From CAZJFC01 sp964545245 (GTDB lineage Bacteria; Pseudomonadota; Alphaproteobacteria; Rickettsiales; 21-14-0-20-44-7): a stretch of 41,865 nucleotides of DNA. The position numbers and the translations under genes were made by a program. Positions 1 to 7,690 of the stretch are shown here, one piece after another; position 1 is the stretch's first letter, and each line of letters opens with the position of its first letter. The DNA lies in assembly GCA_964545245.1 (NCBI GenBank), contig CAZJFC010000009.1, forward strand, positions 1-41,865, written 5' to 3'. The notes under the pieces are model-generated. The model saw nothing but the letters and a program-made list of their open reading frames with translations. It made no database searches and was not told where the DNA came from.

Positions 1-53
1 TGTTTACGGATACCGGATATTTTTTTCTCCTGAAAAAAATTCCGGTATGACGA
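1..53. repeat. Family A palindromic repeat, copy 1
   Basis: An imperfect palindrome at about 11-47 has TACCGGA and TCCGGTA ends, a T-run and an A-run as stem, and a CTCCTG-like loop. The flanks TTTACGGA and TGACGAAT recur in the other copies at 7315-7369, 9751-9798 and 17855-17904. It lies upstream of the first gene. The rest of 54-183 shows a small GCGGA/TCCGC hairpin near 92-112 and no gene. Confidence 0.8.
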
Positions 54-183
54 ATATGGGCGCTATGCCGTTGATGACAATTTCCAACATCGCGGAGGAA
101 AAAATCCGCTGCCGGGGATTTTTTGGTAGACATCGGATTCATATGGGTTTCTTATGACTTTTTAAAGAGAATAAAATTGAGGG

Positions 184-1416
184 ATGATGAGAAAAAAGAA
201 CAGGATATTAGATGCGCTGATGAGCTATCTGCCGACTTCCGGCAAGACCGAGGATATTGAGTTCAAATCCGCCGGGGAGCTTACCCTTGGCGCAGAAATT
301 GAATTGCAGATAATCGACCCGCAAAGCTTCAACCTCGCCTCCCGCGCGGAGGAAATTTTCAAAAAGGCGCAAGGGCTGGAAAGGATCAAGCCGGAGCTTT
401 ACCTCAGCACCGTCGAGATAAACACCGATAAATGCGAAAACGTGCATGAGGTGGAGGAAGATTTGCGCGAATATTACGACCATATCGAAAGGATCGGCGG
501 GGAGCTGGAAGTTAAATTCGCCACTACAGGCTGCCACCCTTTCGCGCGTTATGACAATGCCGAAATCACCCCAAGCCCGCGCTACAACGACATGATCGAC
601 CGCAACCAGTGGCTCCTCCGCCGCCAGACGGTTTATGGGCTGCATGTGCATATCGGCATGAAATCGGGCGATGACTGCATCAGGTTCAATAATTTTTTTG
701 CCGGGTTCACCGCGCATCTGCTCGCGCTTTCGGCAAGCTCGCCTTTCTGGCAGGGGCGTGACACCGGGCTTGCATCCTGCCGCCCGACAACTTTTGAGGC
801 GCTGCCAACCGCAGGCCAGCCCTATAACGTGAGGAACTGGCGCGAATTTGAATCGCTTTATTACACCCTCAAAAAATGCGACTCCATCCGCTCGCTCAAG
901 GATCTATGGTGGGATTTGCGCCCAAGCCCGAATTACGGCACGCTTGAGATCCGCGTTTGCGACGGCCCCGCCACGCTCGATGAGGCGCTCGCCATCACGG
1001 CGTATATCCATTTGCTGGCGCACTGGTTCCGCGATAACGGGAGCTGGCTGGAGCAGGTTCCGCCGCCTTCGCACTGGCAACTGCGCGAGAATAAATGGCG
1101 CGTGATGCGCCACGGGCTGGAGGCAAGGCTGGTGAAAAGCCTTGATGGCGACACGAAAATGGTTCGTGATGACATCGGCGAATGGCTGGAGAAACTTGCG
1201 CCTTATATCGAGAAGCTGGGCTATGGGAAATATGTGGAAACTATCCGCAACATCATGTCGAACGGCAACAGTTCCGCCCGCCAGCGCGCGATCTATGAAA
1301 AAACCGCCTCACTGGAAGAGGTGAGCAAGTTCAACACCGAGGAATTCTTCGCCCGCTCGCCACTATGGGCAAAAACCGGAACTAATAACGCTGAGCCGGA
1401 GAAGAAATCGGCTTAG
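184..1416 (+). CDS. Glutamate-cysteine ligase family 2 (YbdK-like carboxylate-amine ligase)
   Basis: This 410-residue protein belongs to the GCS2 family of ATP-dependent carboxylate-amine ligases, which join glutamate (or a related acid) to an amine such as cysteine. The family signature is clear: LGAEIELQIID near residue 36, a central YGLHVHIGM metal and nucleotide segment near residue 155, and NYGTLEIRVCD near residue 252. Length is close to YbdK-type members (about 370-400). The substrate cannot be read from sequence; gamma-glutamylcysteine synthesis is one option. Two tandem ATGs (184 and 187) follow GAGGG very closely, so the exact start is uncertain. It stands alone on the plus strand and is followed by repeat DNA. 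Confidence 0.85.
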   Translation: MMRKKNRILDALMSYLPTSGKTEDIEFKSAGELTLGAEIELQIIDPQSFNLASRAEEIFKKAQGLERIKPELYLSTVEINTDKCENVHEVEEDLREYYDHIERIGGELEVKFATTGCHPFARYDNAEITPSPRYNDMIDRNQWLLRRQTVYGLHVHIGMKSGDDCIRFNNFFAGFTAHLLALSASSPFWQGRDTGLASCRPTTFEALPTAGQPYNVRNWREFESLYYTLKKCDSIRSLKDLWWDLRPSPNYGTLEIRVCDGPATLDEALAITAYIHLLAHWFRDNGSWLEQVPPPSHWQLRENKWRVMRHGLEARLVKSLDGDTKMVRDDIGEWLEKLAPYIEKLGYGKYVETIRNIMSNGNSSARQRAIYEKTASLEEVSKFNTEEFFARSPLWAKTGTNNAEPEKKSA

Positions 1417-1435
1417 GTACTTTTGCGACTGTGGC

Positions 1436-1520
1436 AACGCCACCCCCCTTAAATCCCCCCTGATAGGGGGGAGAGTTAATCTCCCTCTCCTATGAGGAGA
1501 GGGTTGGGGTGATGAGGTGC
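1436..1520. repeat. Family C GC-rich multi-hairpin repeat, copy 1 (short form)
   Basis: Two hairpins (CCCCCCTGATAGGGGGG and CCCTCTCCTATGAGGAGAGGG) are followed by TTGGGGTGATGAGGTGC. It is a two-hairpin variant of the 110-bp elements at 9631 and 22151. It lies between convergent genes and could help end transcription, which is inference. Confidence 0.8.
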
Positions 1521-1550
1521 TAAGGGAGTGACACTGTCACTGATACCCTC

Positions 1551-1793
1551 TTATCTGCGGCCTGATGCGTCGCGCGGTTCTTCGGCTTCAAACTGGTCAA
1601 ATTCAGTCTGCCAGTCGCTCACCTGTTTTTCCGCTTCTTCGCGGGCGATGCCGTATCTTTCCTGGATGCGTCCGGCGAGTTGGGTCGCGTTGCCTTCAAT
1701 CACGTCGATATCGTCATTGGTGAGTTTGCCCCATTGTTTTTGTACCGAACCTTTAAGCTGTTTCCATTGGCCTTTGAGTGTGTCGCTGTTCAT
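1551..1793 (-). CDS. CsbD-like stress protein
   Basis: The 80-residue protein is small, acidic and hydrophilic. It has the CsbD/YjbJ pattern: an N-terminal LKGQWKQLKGSVQKQWGKLTNDD followed by a helical stretch containing IDVIEGNATQLAGRIQERYG. Members are general-stress-induced proteins, in Bacillus under sigma B, with no known biochemical activity. The length is normal for the family. AGGAG sits about six bases before the ATG at 1793, supporting this start. It is convergent with the upstream ligase gene and separated from it by a family C repeat. The C-terminus is Glu- and Arg-rich. Confidence 0.9.
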   Translation of the reverse strand: MNSDTLKGQWKQLKGSVQKQWGKLTNDDIDVIEGNATQLAGRIQERYGIAREEAEKQVSDWQTEFDQFEAEEPRDASGRR

Positions 1794-1923
1794 ATGAACT
1801 CCTGTTTTGGTTAGGATGACAGGTTACAAGGGAAAGGGTAAAGGCACGATGCGCAACGGGAAGTTGTGAAGTCAAGATGCCATAAAGATGGCAAAAAAAA
1901 TTGGTAATACCCCCAGTTTATCT

Positions 1924-1982
1924 GTCACCCCCGAGTAGTCGGGGGTCTTAACCTTAAGATTCCCGCCTTCGCGGGAATGACA
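1924..1982. repeat. Family B double-hairpin repeat, copy 1
   Basis: Two adjacent hairpins (ACCCCCGA..TCGGGGGT and ATTCCCGC..GCGGGAAT) are joined by CTTAA-containing linkers and bounded by GTCA and TGAC. Other copies are at 3903, 15245, 29112 and 36662. Confidence 0.9.
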
Positions 1983-2074
1983 ATAAGTTTGTGTTTTTCA
2001 AACCGGGACACTGCTAAAAAACCGCCAGGCTTGACGCAAGTCAGTTTTTTCCTTAATCCTTTGCGGGCGAATGC

Positions 2075-2151
2075 GACTCCGTAGCTCAGCTGGATAGAGC
2101 AACAGCCTTCTAAGCTGTGGGTCAGAGGTTCGAATCCTCTCGGAGTCGCCA
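2075..2151 (+). tRNA. tRNA-Arg (anticodon TCT)
   Basis: A complete cloverleaf is visible: acceptor GACTCCG pairs with CGGAGTC, D-stem GCTC/GAGC, anticodon stem ACAGC/GCTGT around loop CTTCTAA, and T-arm AGAGG-TTCGAAT-CCTCT. The anticodon TCT at 2109-2111 reads AGA. The terminal CCA is encoded. The 3' end is repeated 92 bp downstream (see the separate entry). Confidence 0.97.
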
Positions 2152-2244
2152 CCGGGTTTTTGGATGAGAACGAAGTTCGAAGCCGAGGCCAACAGGCCGA
2201 GACACGACGAAGCGTAGCGCAGTCAATCCTCTCGGAGTCGCCAC
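2133..2244 (+). repeat. Direct repeat of the tRNA-Arg 3' end, flanking a 72-bp insert
   Basis: The 20-base end of the tRNA, AATCCTCTCGGAGTCGCCAC (2133-2152), recurs exactly at 2225-2244. Between the copies lies 72 bp with a GGCCaacaGGCC hairpin and no ORF of note. The arrangement resembles the attachment-site scar of an element that integrated at a tRNA 3' end, or a miniature insertion that regenerates the tRNA end. No integrase gene is nearby. Confidence 0.85.
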
Positions 2245-2249
2245 TTCAT

Positions 2250-2321
2250 GTCATTGCGAGGAGTTTACGACGAAGCAATCCAGACTGGATTGCCGCGCTC
2301 ACGCTGTTCGCTCGCAATGAC
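2250..2321. repeat. Family D palindromic repeat, copy 1
   Basis: This 72-bp imperfect palindrome begins GTCATTGCGAGGAG, has GCAATCCAG-a-CTGGATTGC at its centre and ends GCTCGCAATGAC. A second copy is at 41353-41427 and a short remnant near 9828-9842. Repeats of this kind are widespread in proteobacterial genomes. Confidence 0.9.
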
Positions 2322-2333
2322 GGAAGATAGGTA

Positions 2334-2744
2334 TTATTCTTTCTTTTCAGCTTTAGGCTCTGCTGCGTCCTTCTCCGCATCTTTTTCAAGGGCGCGGTCG
2401 GCGGCGTCTTTTCCTGGGGTTTTTGGTTCGTCTTCAGGTTTTACAATGGTTATCTCGAAAAGCGAAATGCGGTCTTCGGGTGAAAAAACCGGTTTTTGCC
2501 GGATTTTCTCAACATCGGCGGCGCGGATGTCGAGCAGTATCTTTTCGCCGGGCCGGAAGGTTTTCACCTCGCCGGTGAGGCGGTTGGTGACTTTCAGCGT
2601 GGCGGTTTCAAACCCGTAGGCAGGGGCGAGTTTCTCCTTCCTTTCGCTGATGAAAAGGTAAATGATGAAAAGGATGAGGCCATAGGTCAGGACTTTCTGG
2701 ACCGGGGTGATTGGCTGCTGCGGGTTTTTATTTCTTGTGAACAT
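2334..2744 (-). CDS. Small single-span membrane protein, unknown function
   Basis: No family was recognised for this 136-residue protein. It has a short basic, Pro/Gln-rich N-terminus and one predicted membrane span at about residues 18-33 (VLTYGLILFIIYLFI). A soluble domain follows at about 40-108 (ATLKVTNRLTGEVKTFRPGE, then RISLFEITIVKPE), and the tail is a highly charged Lys/Glu/Asp/Ala stretch. The likely topology is a membrane anchor with a small beta-rich domain. It sits 19 bp after the end of ychF on the same strand, so the two may be cotranscribed. Composition resembles the neighbouring core genes, so I think it is a real gene. Confidence 0.7.
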   Translation of the reverse strand: MFTRNKNPQQPITPVQKVLTYGLILFIIYLFISERKEKLAPAYGFETATLKVTNRLTGEVKTFRPGEKILLDIRAADVEKIRQKPVFSPEDRISLFEITIVKPEDEPKTPGKDAADRALEKDAEKDAAEPKAEKKE

Positions 2745-2763
2745 AAAACTTTGAAAAATAAGG

Positions 2764-3867
2764 TTAAACGTTGAACCTGAAATGCATTACATCGCCATCA
2801 TTAACGATATAATCTTTTCCTTCAAGGCGTAATTTCCCTTTTTCCCTCGCGCCGTTCTCGCCGCCCAGCCCGACATAATCGCCATAGGCAATGGTTTCCG
2901 CGCGGATGAAGCCTTTCTCGAAGTCGGTGTGGATAACGCCAGCCGCGCCGGGGGCTTTGGTCGAGCGTTTCACTGTCCACGCGCGCGCCTCTTTCGGCCC
3001 GATGGTGAAATAGGTGATGAGGTCGAGAAGCTCATATCCGGCCTTGATGAGCTTGCTGAGGCCGGTTTCGCTGAGGCCGAGGTCTTTCAGGAACTCGGTT
3101 TTTTCTTCGTCGGTGGCAAGCTGCGCGATCTCGGATTCGATCTTCGCGGAAATGACCACGAACAACGCGCCTTCCTTCTTAGCGTGCTCCTCGACGGTTT
3201 TTGTGTATTTATTTCCCGTTCCCGCCTCGTCCTCTTTCACGTTGCAGACATACATGAGCGGTTTCGCGGTGATTAGCTGGAGGTTTTTAAACGCCTGTTT
3301 ATCTTCATCGGAAACTTGCAAAGTCCGGGCAGGTTTGCCCTCGAATAGAACCGGTTTTACCGCCTGCAATAGCTCAAGCGCGGCGGCGGCTTCCTTGTCA
3401 GCGCCGCCCTTGGCTTTTTTCTCCAGCGCCGGGATGCGCTTTTCAACGCTTTCAAGGTCGGCAAGGACAAGCTCGGTTTCTATGATCTCCGAATCGCGCA
3501 GCGGGTCGATCCCGCCTTCGACATGGGTGATGTCGTCATCTTCAAAGCAGCGGAGAACCTGCGCGATAGCGTCAGTTTCGCGGATGTGGGAAAGGAACTG
3601 GTTGCCAAGCCCTTCGCCCTTGCTTGCGCCGCGGACAAGGCCGGCGATGTCGACAAACTCAAGCTGGGTCGGGATTATCTGCGCGGAACCTGCAATTGCT
3701 GCTAGCTTTTTCAGGCGCTCATCGGGAACGCTGACAATGCCCTTGTTCGGCTCGATGGTGCAGAACGGGTAATTCGCCGCTTCCGCCGCCTGCGTTGAGG
3801 TGAGCGCGTTGAAGAGGGTTGATTTCCCGACATTGGGCAGCCCCACAATTCCAATTGCCAATCCCAT
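2764..3867 (-). CDS. ychF: Ribosome-binding GTPase/ATPase YchF
   Basis: The 367-residue protein is full length for the OBG-like YchF family, which binds ribosomes and prefers ATP over GTP. The P-loop GLPNVGKST lies at residues 9-17. The switch region follows with NYPFCTIEPN, then DIAGLVRGASKGEGLGNQFL (G3) and a coiled-coil insert around 130-160. The C-terminal TGS domain (about 280-365) contains ARAWTVKRSTKAPGAAGVIHTDF and ends in the usual VMHFRFNV. In many proteobacteria ychF lies next to pth, as here: pth is upstream on the same strand, with a family B repeat in the roughly 118-bp gap. Confidence 0.97.
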   Translation of the reverse strand: MGLAIGIVGLPNVGKSTLFNALTSTQAAEAANYPFCTIEPNKGIVSVPDERLKKLAAIAGSAQIIPTQLEFVDIAGLVRGASKGEGLGNQFLSHIRETDAIAQVLRCFEDDDITHVEGGIDPLRDSEIIETELVLADLESVEKRIPALEKKAKGGADKEAAAALELLQAVKPVLFEGKPARTLQVSDEDKQAFKNLQLITAKPLMYVCNVKEDEAGTGNKYTKTVEEHAKKEGALFVVISAKIESEIAQLATDEEKTEFLKDLGLSETGLSKLIKAGYELLDLITYFTIGPKEARAWTVKRSTKAPGAAGVIHTDFEKGFIRAETIAYGDYVGLGGENGAREKGKLRLEGKDYIVNDGDVMHFRFNV

Positions 3868-3902
3868 ATATAAAACTCCTTCTGGCCGGTTTTTAGTTTC
3901 CT

Positions 3903-3955
3903 GTCATTCCCGCGGAGGCGGGAATCTTAAGACCCCCGCCTCCGCGGGGGTGACA
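3903..3955. repeat. Family B double-hairpin repeat, copy 2
   Basis: ATTCCCGC..GCGGGAAT and ACCCCCGC..GCGGGGGT hairpins are bounded by GTCA and TGACA. It lies between pth and ychF, both minus strand, so it would be transcribed if the two genes share an mRNA. Confidence 0.9.
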
Positions 3956-3985
3956 GTAAGTTTAAGTCGTTAGCTTCTGACCAGC

Positions 3986-4567
3986 CTATTCATCTTTTTT
4001 TGGCGGCTTTTCCGGTTTCGGCTCAAGGTGATACCGCGTCAGGAATAGCTCGCGCTCGCCTTTTAGCAGCAAACCAATGTTTCCGGCAATCTTTTTCGTT
4101 ACATTTTCGGCGGTTTTGCGTTCTTCGGAGGTGAAGTCGCTGAGTACGTATCCATGCACCAGTTCGCGGTGGCCGGGGTGGCCGATACCGAGCCGCACCC
4201 GCCAATAGGCTTTGCCGAGGTGCGAATCAAGGCTTTTGATGCCGTTATGCCCGCCATCCCCGCCGCCGCTCTTGATTTTTATCTTGCCCGGTTCGACATC
4301 CAGCTCGTCATAAAAAACATAAACGTCGTTCAACTGGATTTTATAAAAATTCGCAAGGCCGGATGCCGGAATGCCGGAATTGTTCATGAAGCTGAGCGGC
4401 TTGAATAGATATGCGCCATCTGCTTTCGTCAGCAGCCCGCCGAATTTTTCGATATAGTCCGGGGCTTTCAGTTCCCGCGCGATCTCGTCAACCGCCATAA
4501 ACCCGAAATTATGCCGGTTCTTTTCATATTTTTTGCCGGGGTTGCCGAGTCCGATAAATAATTTCAT
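3986..4567 (-). CDS. pth: Peptidyl-tRNA hydrolase
   Basis: The 193-residue enzyme cleaves peptidyl-tRNAs released from stalled ribosomes. Active-site features of bacterial Pth are present: GLGNPG at 6-11 with Asn9, His19 in NRHNFGF, FMNNSG near 60-64, and Asp87 in YDELD. A glycine-rich GGGDGGHNGIKS segment begins at about residue 101; the usual form is GGGHGGHNG, so one position differs. The C-terminus carries a short Lys/Pro-rich extension. The start ATG overlaps the stop of the upstream perM-like gene by four bases (ATGA), so the two are translationally coupled. Confidence 0.96.
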   Translation of the reverse strand: MKLFIGLGNPGKKYEKNRHNFGFMAVDEIARELKAPDYIEKFGGLLTKADGAYLFKPLSFMNNSGIPASGLANFYKIQLNDVYVFYDELDVEPGKIKIKSGGGDGGHNGIKSLDSHLGKAYWRVRLGIGHPGHRELVHGYVLSDFTSEERKTAENVTKKIAGNIGLLLKGERELFLTRYHLEPKPEKPPKKDE

Positions 4568-5694
4568 GGCGATTGCGTTTTTTTCTTCGCTGACTTTCTG
4601 GTTTTCCCGGCCTTTGTTTCCTTTGCCTTTTCCGGCGCGGGCAGGGGCACGGTTTCGGTGCTGTTATATATCTCGCTTTCTTCGTATTGCTCAATCACGA
4701 AGCGGATAAGAACCGCGATGATGGCGGTTAGTGGAACCGAAATGAGAACGCCCACAAAACCAAGCAGCGAGCCGCCCGCGAGCATGCCGAAAATCAGCCA
4801 TGCGGGATGGACGCCGATCTTGCCACCGACCAGTTTCGGGGTGATGAAATTGCCTTCGGCAATTTGCCCGATAACGAAAATCGCAAGGATGATGCCGAGT
4901 TGCGTCCAGTCCTCGCCGAACTGGAAATAGGCGACGACCATGCCGACCAGCCCGCCGGTGAGCGGCCCGACATAAGGGATGAAGGTAAGGAACCCCGCGC
5001 CAAGGCCGATAATGAAGCCGAAGTTAAGCCCGGCAAGGGTGAGGGCGGTGCCGTAAAAAACGCCGAGAAGCAGGCAGACATTGAGCTGCCCGCGCACAAA
5101 GCTGGCGAGGGTGTCGTCGATTTTTTTCGCCTGCGCCCGCACGATCGGGGCGTAGTTGCGCGGCAGGAGGTTGTCCACCCGCGCGAGGAACTTGTCCCAG
5201 TCACGCAATATGTAAAACGCGACTATCGGCGTGATGAGGATGAGCGAAGCGAGGTTGAGGAATTTGAACCCGGTGAGGACAATCCCCCCGGCAACCGAGC
5301 CGAGCTTGGCCGGGATTTTATCGGTCTGGTCACTGACGCCCTGGGCGAATTGCGGGTCGATGCGGGCGAGTTTTTCCTGGATAAGCGGCAGGATTTCAGT
5401 GTTGAATTTGTCATAATAATCCGGGATTTTGGCAAAAAGCCCCTCAAGCTGATGGTATATCAGCGGGAAGATCAGCAGGCAGAAAGCGACTATTATACTG
5501 AAGAAAAGTATGGTGATGATCCCGGCGGCGGCGTTGCGGCCAAACCCGTTTTTGCAGAGCTTGTCGGCGGCAGGGTCAAGCATATAGGCGATGCCGATGC
5601 CCGCCACGAATGGAAGCATTATGTCGCTCACGGAGTAAAAGAAGGCGAATAACAGGCCAAGTGCCGCAATTACGAATATCAACTGCTTGCTCAT
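4564..5694 (-). CDS. AI-2E/PerM family transporter
   Basis: This 376-residue integral membrane protein belongs to the AI-2E transporter (PerM, DUF20) family. The N-terminus has two close spans (LIFVIAALGLLFAFFYSV and a following glycine-rich one). A soluble segment at about 85-140 (KIPDYYDKFNTEILPL) precedes the signature region with FLTFIPYVGPLTGG (about 237-250) and further spans to about 335. The C-terminal tail is Lys/Pro-rich and cytoplasmic. Family members have been linked to autoinducer-2 export or Na+/H+ exchange, so the substrate here is unknown. The stop overlaps the pth start by four bases. Confidence 0.93.
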   Translation of the reverse strand: MSKQLIFVIAALGLLFAFFYSVSDIMLPFVAGIGIAYMLDPAADKLCKNGFGRNAAAGIITILFFSIIVAFCLLIFPLIYHQLEGLFAKIPDYYDKFNTEILPLIQEKLARIDPQFAQGVSDQTDKIPAKLGSVAGGIVLTGFKFLNLASLILITPIVAFYILRDWDKFLARVDNLLPRNYAPIVRAQAKKIDDTLASFVRGQLNVCLLLGVFYGTALTLAGLNFGFIIGLGAGFLTFIPYVGPLTGGLVGMVVAYFQFGEDWTQLGIILAIFVIGQIAEGNFITPKLVGGKIGVHPAWLIFGMLAGGSLLGFVGVLISVPLTAIIAVLIRFVIEQYEESEIYNSTETVPLPAPEKAKETKAGKTRKSAKKKTQSP

Positions 5695-5733
5695 TATTTA
5701 TTCTCCTTTTCCATGCCGGTGTTTAATATGCTT

Positions 5734-7050
5734 TTAATATGTTTTCTCCGCGATGCTGAGCGATGAGCCGTCATTCATTACGTGAAAACCCTGCGCTTCC
5801 AGCGCGCGCTGCAAATCCGCAATGCTGTTCGTATGGCTCACGGAAACGCGGGTCGCCCCGGCGGTCAGCGAAAGAATATTCATCTGGCGTACGCCCGGCG
5901 TTGAAGCAAGACGGCCACGTATGCGGTTCCATGTCAGGAGGTCAGGCGCGGTGACGACGATCTCGGTGCGGTTCATATTCGCGGTTGCGTCCTGCACGGC
6001 GGTGGTTGGGGGTGCAGCGGGCTGGCCGGAAGCCGGTGGGGTTGCCGGCCTTAGCGGGGCTTGTGGCCCTTTATCGAATTCATAGATCGGGGTTTGCACC
6101 GGGCCTGTTGTGCCGCTGCGGTTTTGCGGGGCGCCGATAATTCCCGGAGCGGCCTGCGGCGGGGTGGTATTGATCGGGACATCATTACCCGTTGCGCCGT
6201 CGTCAAAAATAACGTTGCCTTGCGGAGCATCGGCCTGCGGTTCAGGTTCGCTTGCCGCGGTGGCCGATTCTTCGGTCAGCGCATTGTTTTCAAGCCTGTA
6301 GGCGAGGTCGCTGGCTGCTGCGGCATATAGCCCGGTTCCCGTCACCCTGCCGTCGCTTGGGTATTCATAATTCACCACGGTTTTCTGGTTGCCCTTTATA
6401 CGTTCAAGCTGGACTTCCAGCGCATTCACCTGCGGCTTATATTCCGCGCGGACTATCACGATGTTATCTGCCTTGTAACGCGCCGCCATTCTTCTCAGGC
6501 CTTCGATATTGTTTTGGGCGATGTCATCTTCACGCAAATCCTTGATGTCTTCAAGGTCGCGCACGGGAAGGATTATCGCATTGCGCCTGTGGCTGCTCCA
6601 TGCTTCCCACCACAGGTTCTTCCACAGCTTCGCCTTGCCTTCTTCAAGAATGACCGGGATCACGAGGAATTTCTCGATTTCTTTCGGTGTCGCTATCACG
6701 CCAATGCCGATCAGCCGCGAGACTTCCTTCGGGTTGAAGGTGTAATTAAGCTGCGCGCGGTATCCGTCGCCGGTGAATTTTTCCTCAACCACGTCGATTG
6801 AATCAACCGCGGCGGAAATATTCTGCGGCGGAACCCTCGTTATGCGGCGGATGATGTTTTTCTCGATCATATTCGCCTGCATCAGCTCGAACGCCTTGGT
6901 TTCTCCCTGGGTGATTGCCTGCGTGCGGGCTTTTGTGGGGTCAGTCACCGGGACGAAAACATCCACGTTCCTGACATAGTAAACATTTTCGGCAAGCGCC
7001 GGGAAGGAAAAAAAGGCAAACAGCAGGAGCGCGGAAATAATTTTTCTCAT
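5734..7050 (-). CDS. Exported DUF2066-type protein
   Basis: The 438-residue protein starts with a clear signal peptide (MRKIISALLLFAFFSFPALA, cleavage near residue 20). The N-terminal half resembles DUF2066: YYVRNVDVFVPVTDPTKART, AITQGETKAFELM, and YTFNPKEVSRLIGI. A middle part contains WWEAWSSHRR and ends near residue 260. A low-complexity Pro/Gln/Ala/Thr linker (about 270-350) leads to a small C-terminal domain (about 355-438) of repeated-looking beta/alpha units (RGRLASTPGVRQMNILSLT). Location is probably periplasmic. Function is unknown. It lies just upstream of the perM-pth pair on the same strand, and its 5' side is filled by a long mosaic of repeats. Confidence 0.85.
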   Translation of the reverse strand: MRKIISALLLFAFFSFPALAENVYYVRNVDVFVPVTDPTKARTQAITQGETKAFELMQANMIEKNIIRRITRVPPQNISAAVDSIDVVEEKFTGDGYRAQLNYTFNPKEVSRLIGIGVIATPKEIEKFLVIPVILEEGKAKLWKNLWWEAWSSHRRNAIILPVRDLEDIKDLREDDIAQNNIEGLRRMAARYKADNIVIVRAEYKPQVNALEVQLERIKGNQKTVVNYEYPSDGRVTGTGLYAAAASDLAYRLENNALTEESATAASEPEPQADAPQGNVIFDDGATGNDVPINTTPPQAAPGIIGAPQNRSGTTGPVQTPIYEFDKGPQAPLRPATPPASGQPAAPPTTAVQDATANMNRTEIVVTAPDLLTWNRIRGRLASTPGVRQMNILSLTAGATRVSVSHTNSIADLQRALEAQGFHVMNDGSSLSIAEKTY

Positions 7051-7167
7051 GGCATGGAATTTAATTCATGCGGGTAATAAGTCAATTGATGTTCTGCCCC
7101 CGTGCGGCGCTGCTACCCAAAGGGAATTTCAGAATTTCAGAGATTCGGAACTTCGGATATACCTGAA

Positions 7168-7255
7168 TGTCATCGCGCACTTGTTGCGCGATCCGGTTAG
7201 CGAAGCTTGCTTTGGCGTTGCCACCTGAACCGGACCCCGTGACAAGCACGGGGTG
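7168..7255. repeat. Double hairpin with GTCATCGCGC and GGGGTGAC ends
   Basis: Hairpin TCGCGCacttgttGCGCGA is followed, after a spacer containing a roughly mirrored CCGGTT/AACCGG, by hairpin ACCCCGTGacaagCACGGGGT. The outline resembles family B but the sequence differs. One copy is recognised. Confidence 0.75.
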
Positions 7256-7314
7256 ACGAAGGAAAGGGCTGGGTATAATCAAGGCTGGTTCGGCTCTTGC
7301 CTCGCTCTCCTCCA

Positions 7315-7369
7315 TTCGTCATTCCGGAATTTTTCGCAGGAGGGGAAAATATCCGGTATCCGTAAACAT
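7315..7369. repeat. Family A palindromic repeat, copy 2
   Basis: TCCGGAATTTTTCGC and GGAAAATATCCGG arms have the same flanks (ATTCGTCA and TATCCGTAAACA) as copy 1, in the opposite orientation. Confidence 0.85.
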
Positions 7370-7379
7370 TAGGGTTTAG

Positions 7380-7480
7380 GCAAAAAGTCAGGAGACTTTT
7401 TGCGTAATAAAATATCTGCTGATATTTTATTACCGGATCCCCGCGTATTTTTGTCTACTGACAAAAATCACGGGGATGAC
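7380..7480. repeat. Three consecutive near-perfect hairpins with 4-base loops
   Basis: Hairpin 1 is GCAAAAAGTC-agga-GACTTTTTGC (about 7380-7403). Hairpin 2 has 13-bp arms GTAATAAAATATC and GATATTTTATTAC at 7404-7433 around TGCT. Hairpin 3 has arms ending TTTTTGTC and GACAAAAA around TACT, with an outer CCCCG/CGGGG. A reverse-oriented copy with an internal deletion is in the element at 17631-17940. Confidence 0.85.
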
Positions 7481-7484
7481 AGGT

Positions 7485-7519
7485 TAGTGGTTTGTGACTT
7501 GTGGATTGTGGCTAGTGGC
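7485..7519. repeat. Family E degenerate heptad repeat
   Basis: Five units in 7-base register: TAGTGGT, TTGTGAC, TTGTGGA, TTGTGGC, TAGTGGC. A palindrome, CCGTTCAGGAGAACGG, follows at once; a similar one is near 22287. Confidence 0.85.
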
Positions 7520-7558
7520 CGTTCAGGAGAACGGCACAGCCTTGAGTGCTCCCGTATA

Positions 7559-7690
7559 GCCTCCTCCCTGAGGGAGGAGGTTGGAGGAGGGTTTAAAATC
7601 GATAAAGGCAGTTTCCCCTAACCCTCCCCCATCCCCTCCCTCAGGGAGGGGTGAAGAAAAATAGTTCCCTCCCTCAGGGAGGGGGAAGAT
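7559..7690. repeat. Family C GC-rich multi-hairpin repeat, copy 2
   Basis: Three hairpins built on CCTCCCTGAGGGAGG cores, with CCCTCCCCCATCCCCTCC in the middle. The loop is TGA rather than TGATA, so this is a diverged subtype. Confidence 0.8.

Noticed and set aside
1850..1910. Terminator after GCCAT/ATGGC hairpin near csbD
   Set aside because: The T-run lies on the wrong side of the stem for either transcript direction.
1925..2152. 75-aa minus-strand ORF across the tRNA (MATPRGFEPLTHSLEGCC...)
   Set aside because: It is the antisense reading of tRNA-Arg plus repeat; the peptide is a classic tRNA-derived annotation artefact.
3014..3772. 252-aa plus-strand ORF opposite ychF
   Set aside because: It is an antisense shadow; Ser-rich composition, no motifs.
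4807..5652. 281-aa plus-strand ORF opposite the AI-2E transporter gene
   Set aside because: It is a shadow in the antisense frame of a well-supported membrane-protein gene; its charged composition is the mirror of hydrophobic codons.
7082..7315. 77-aa minus-strand ORF within mosaic element 1
   Set aside because: It runs through hairpin repeats and has no family or ribosome site.
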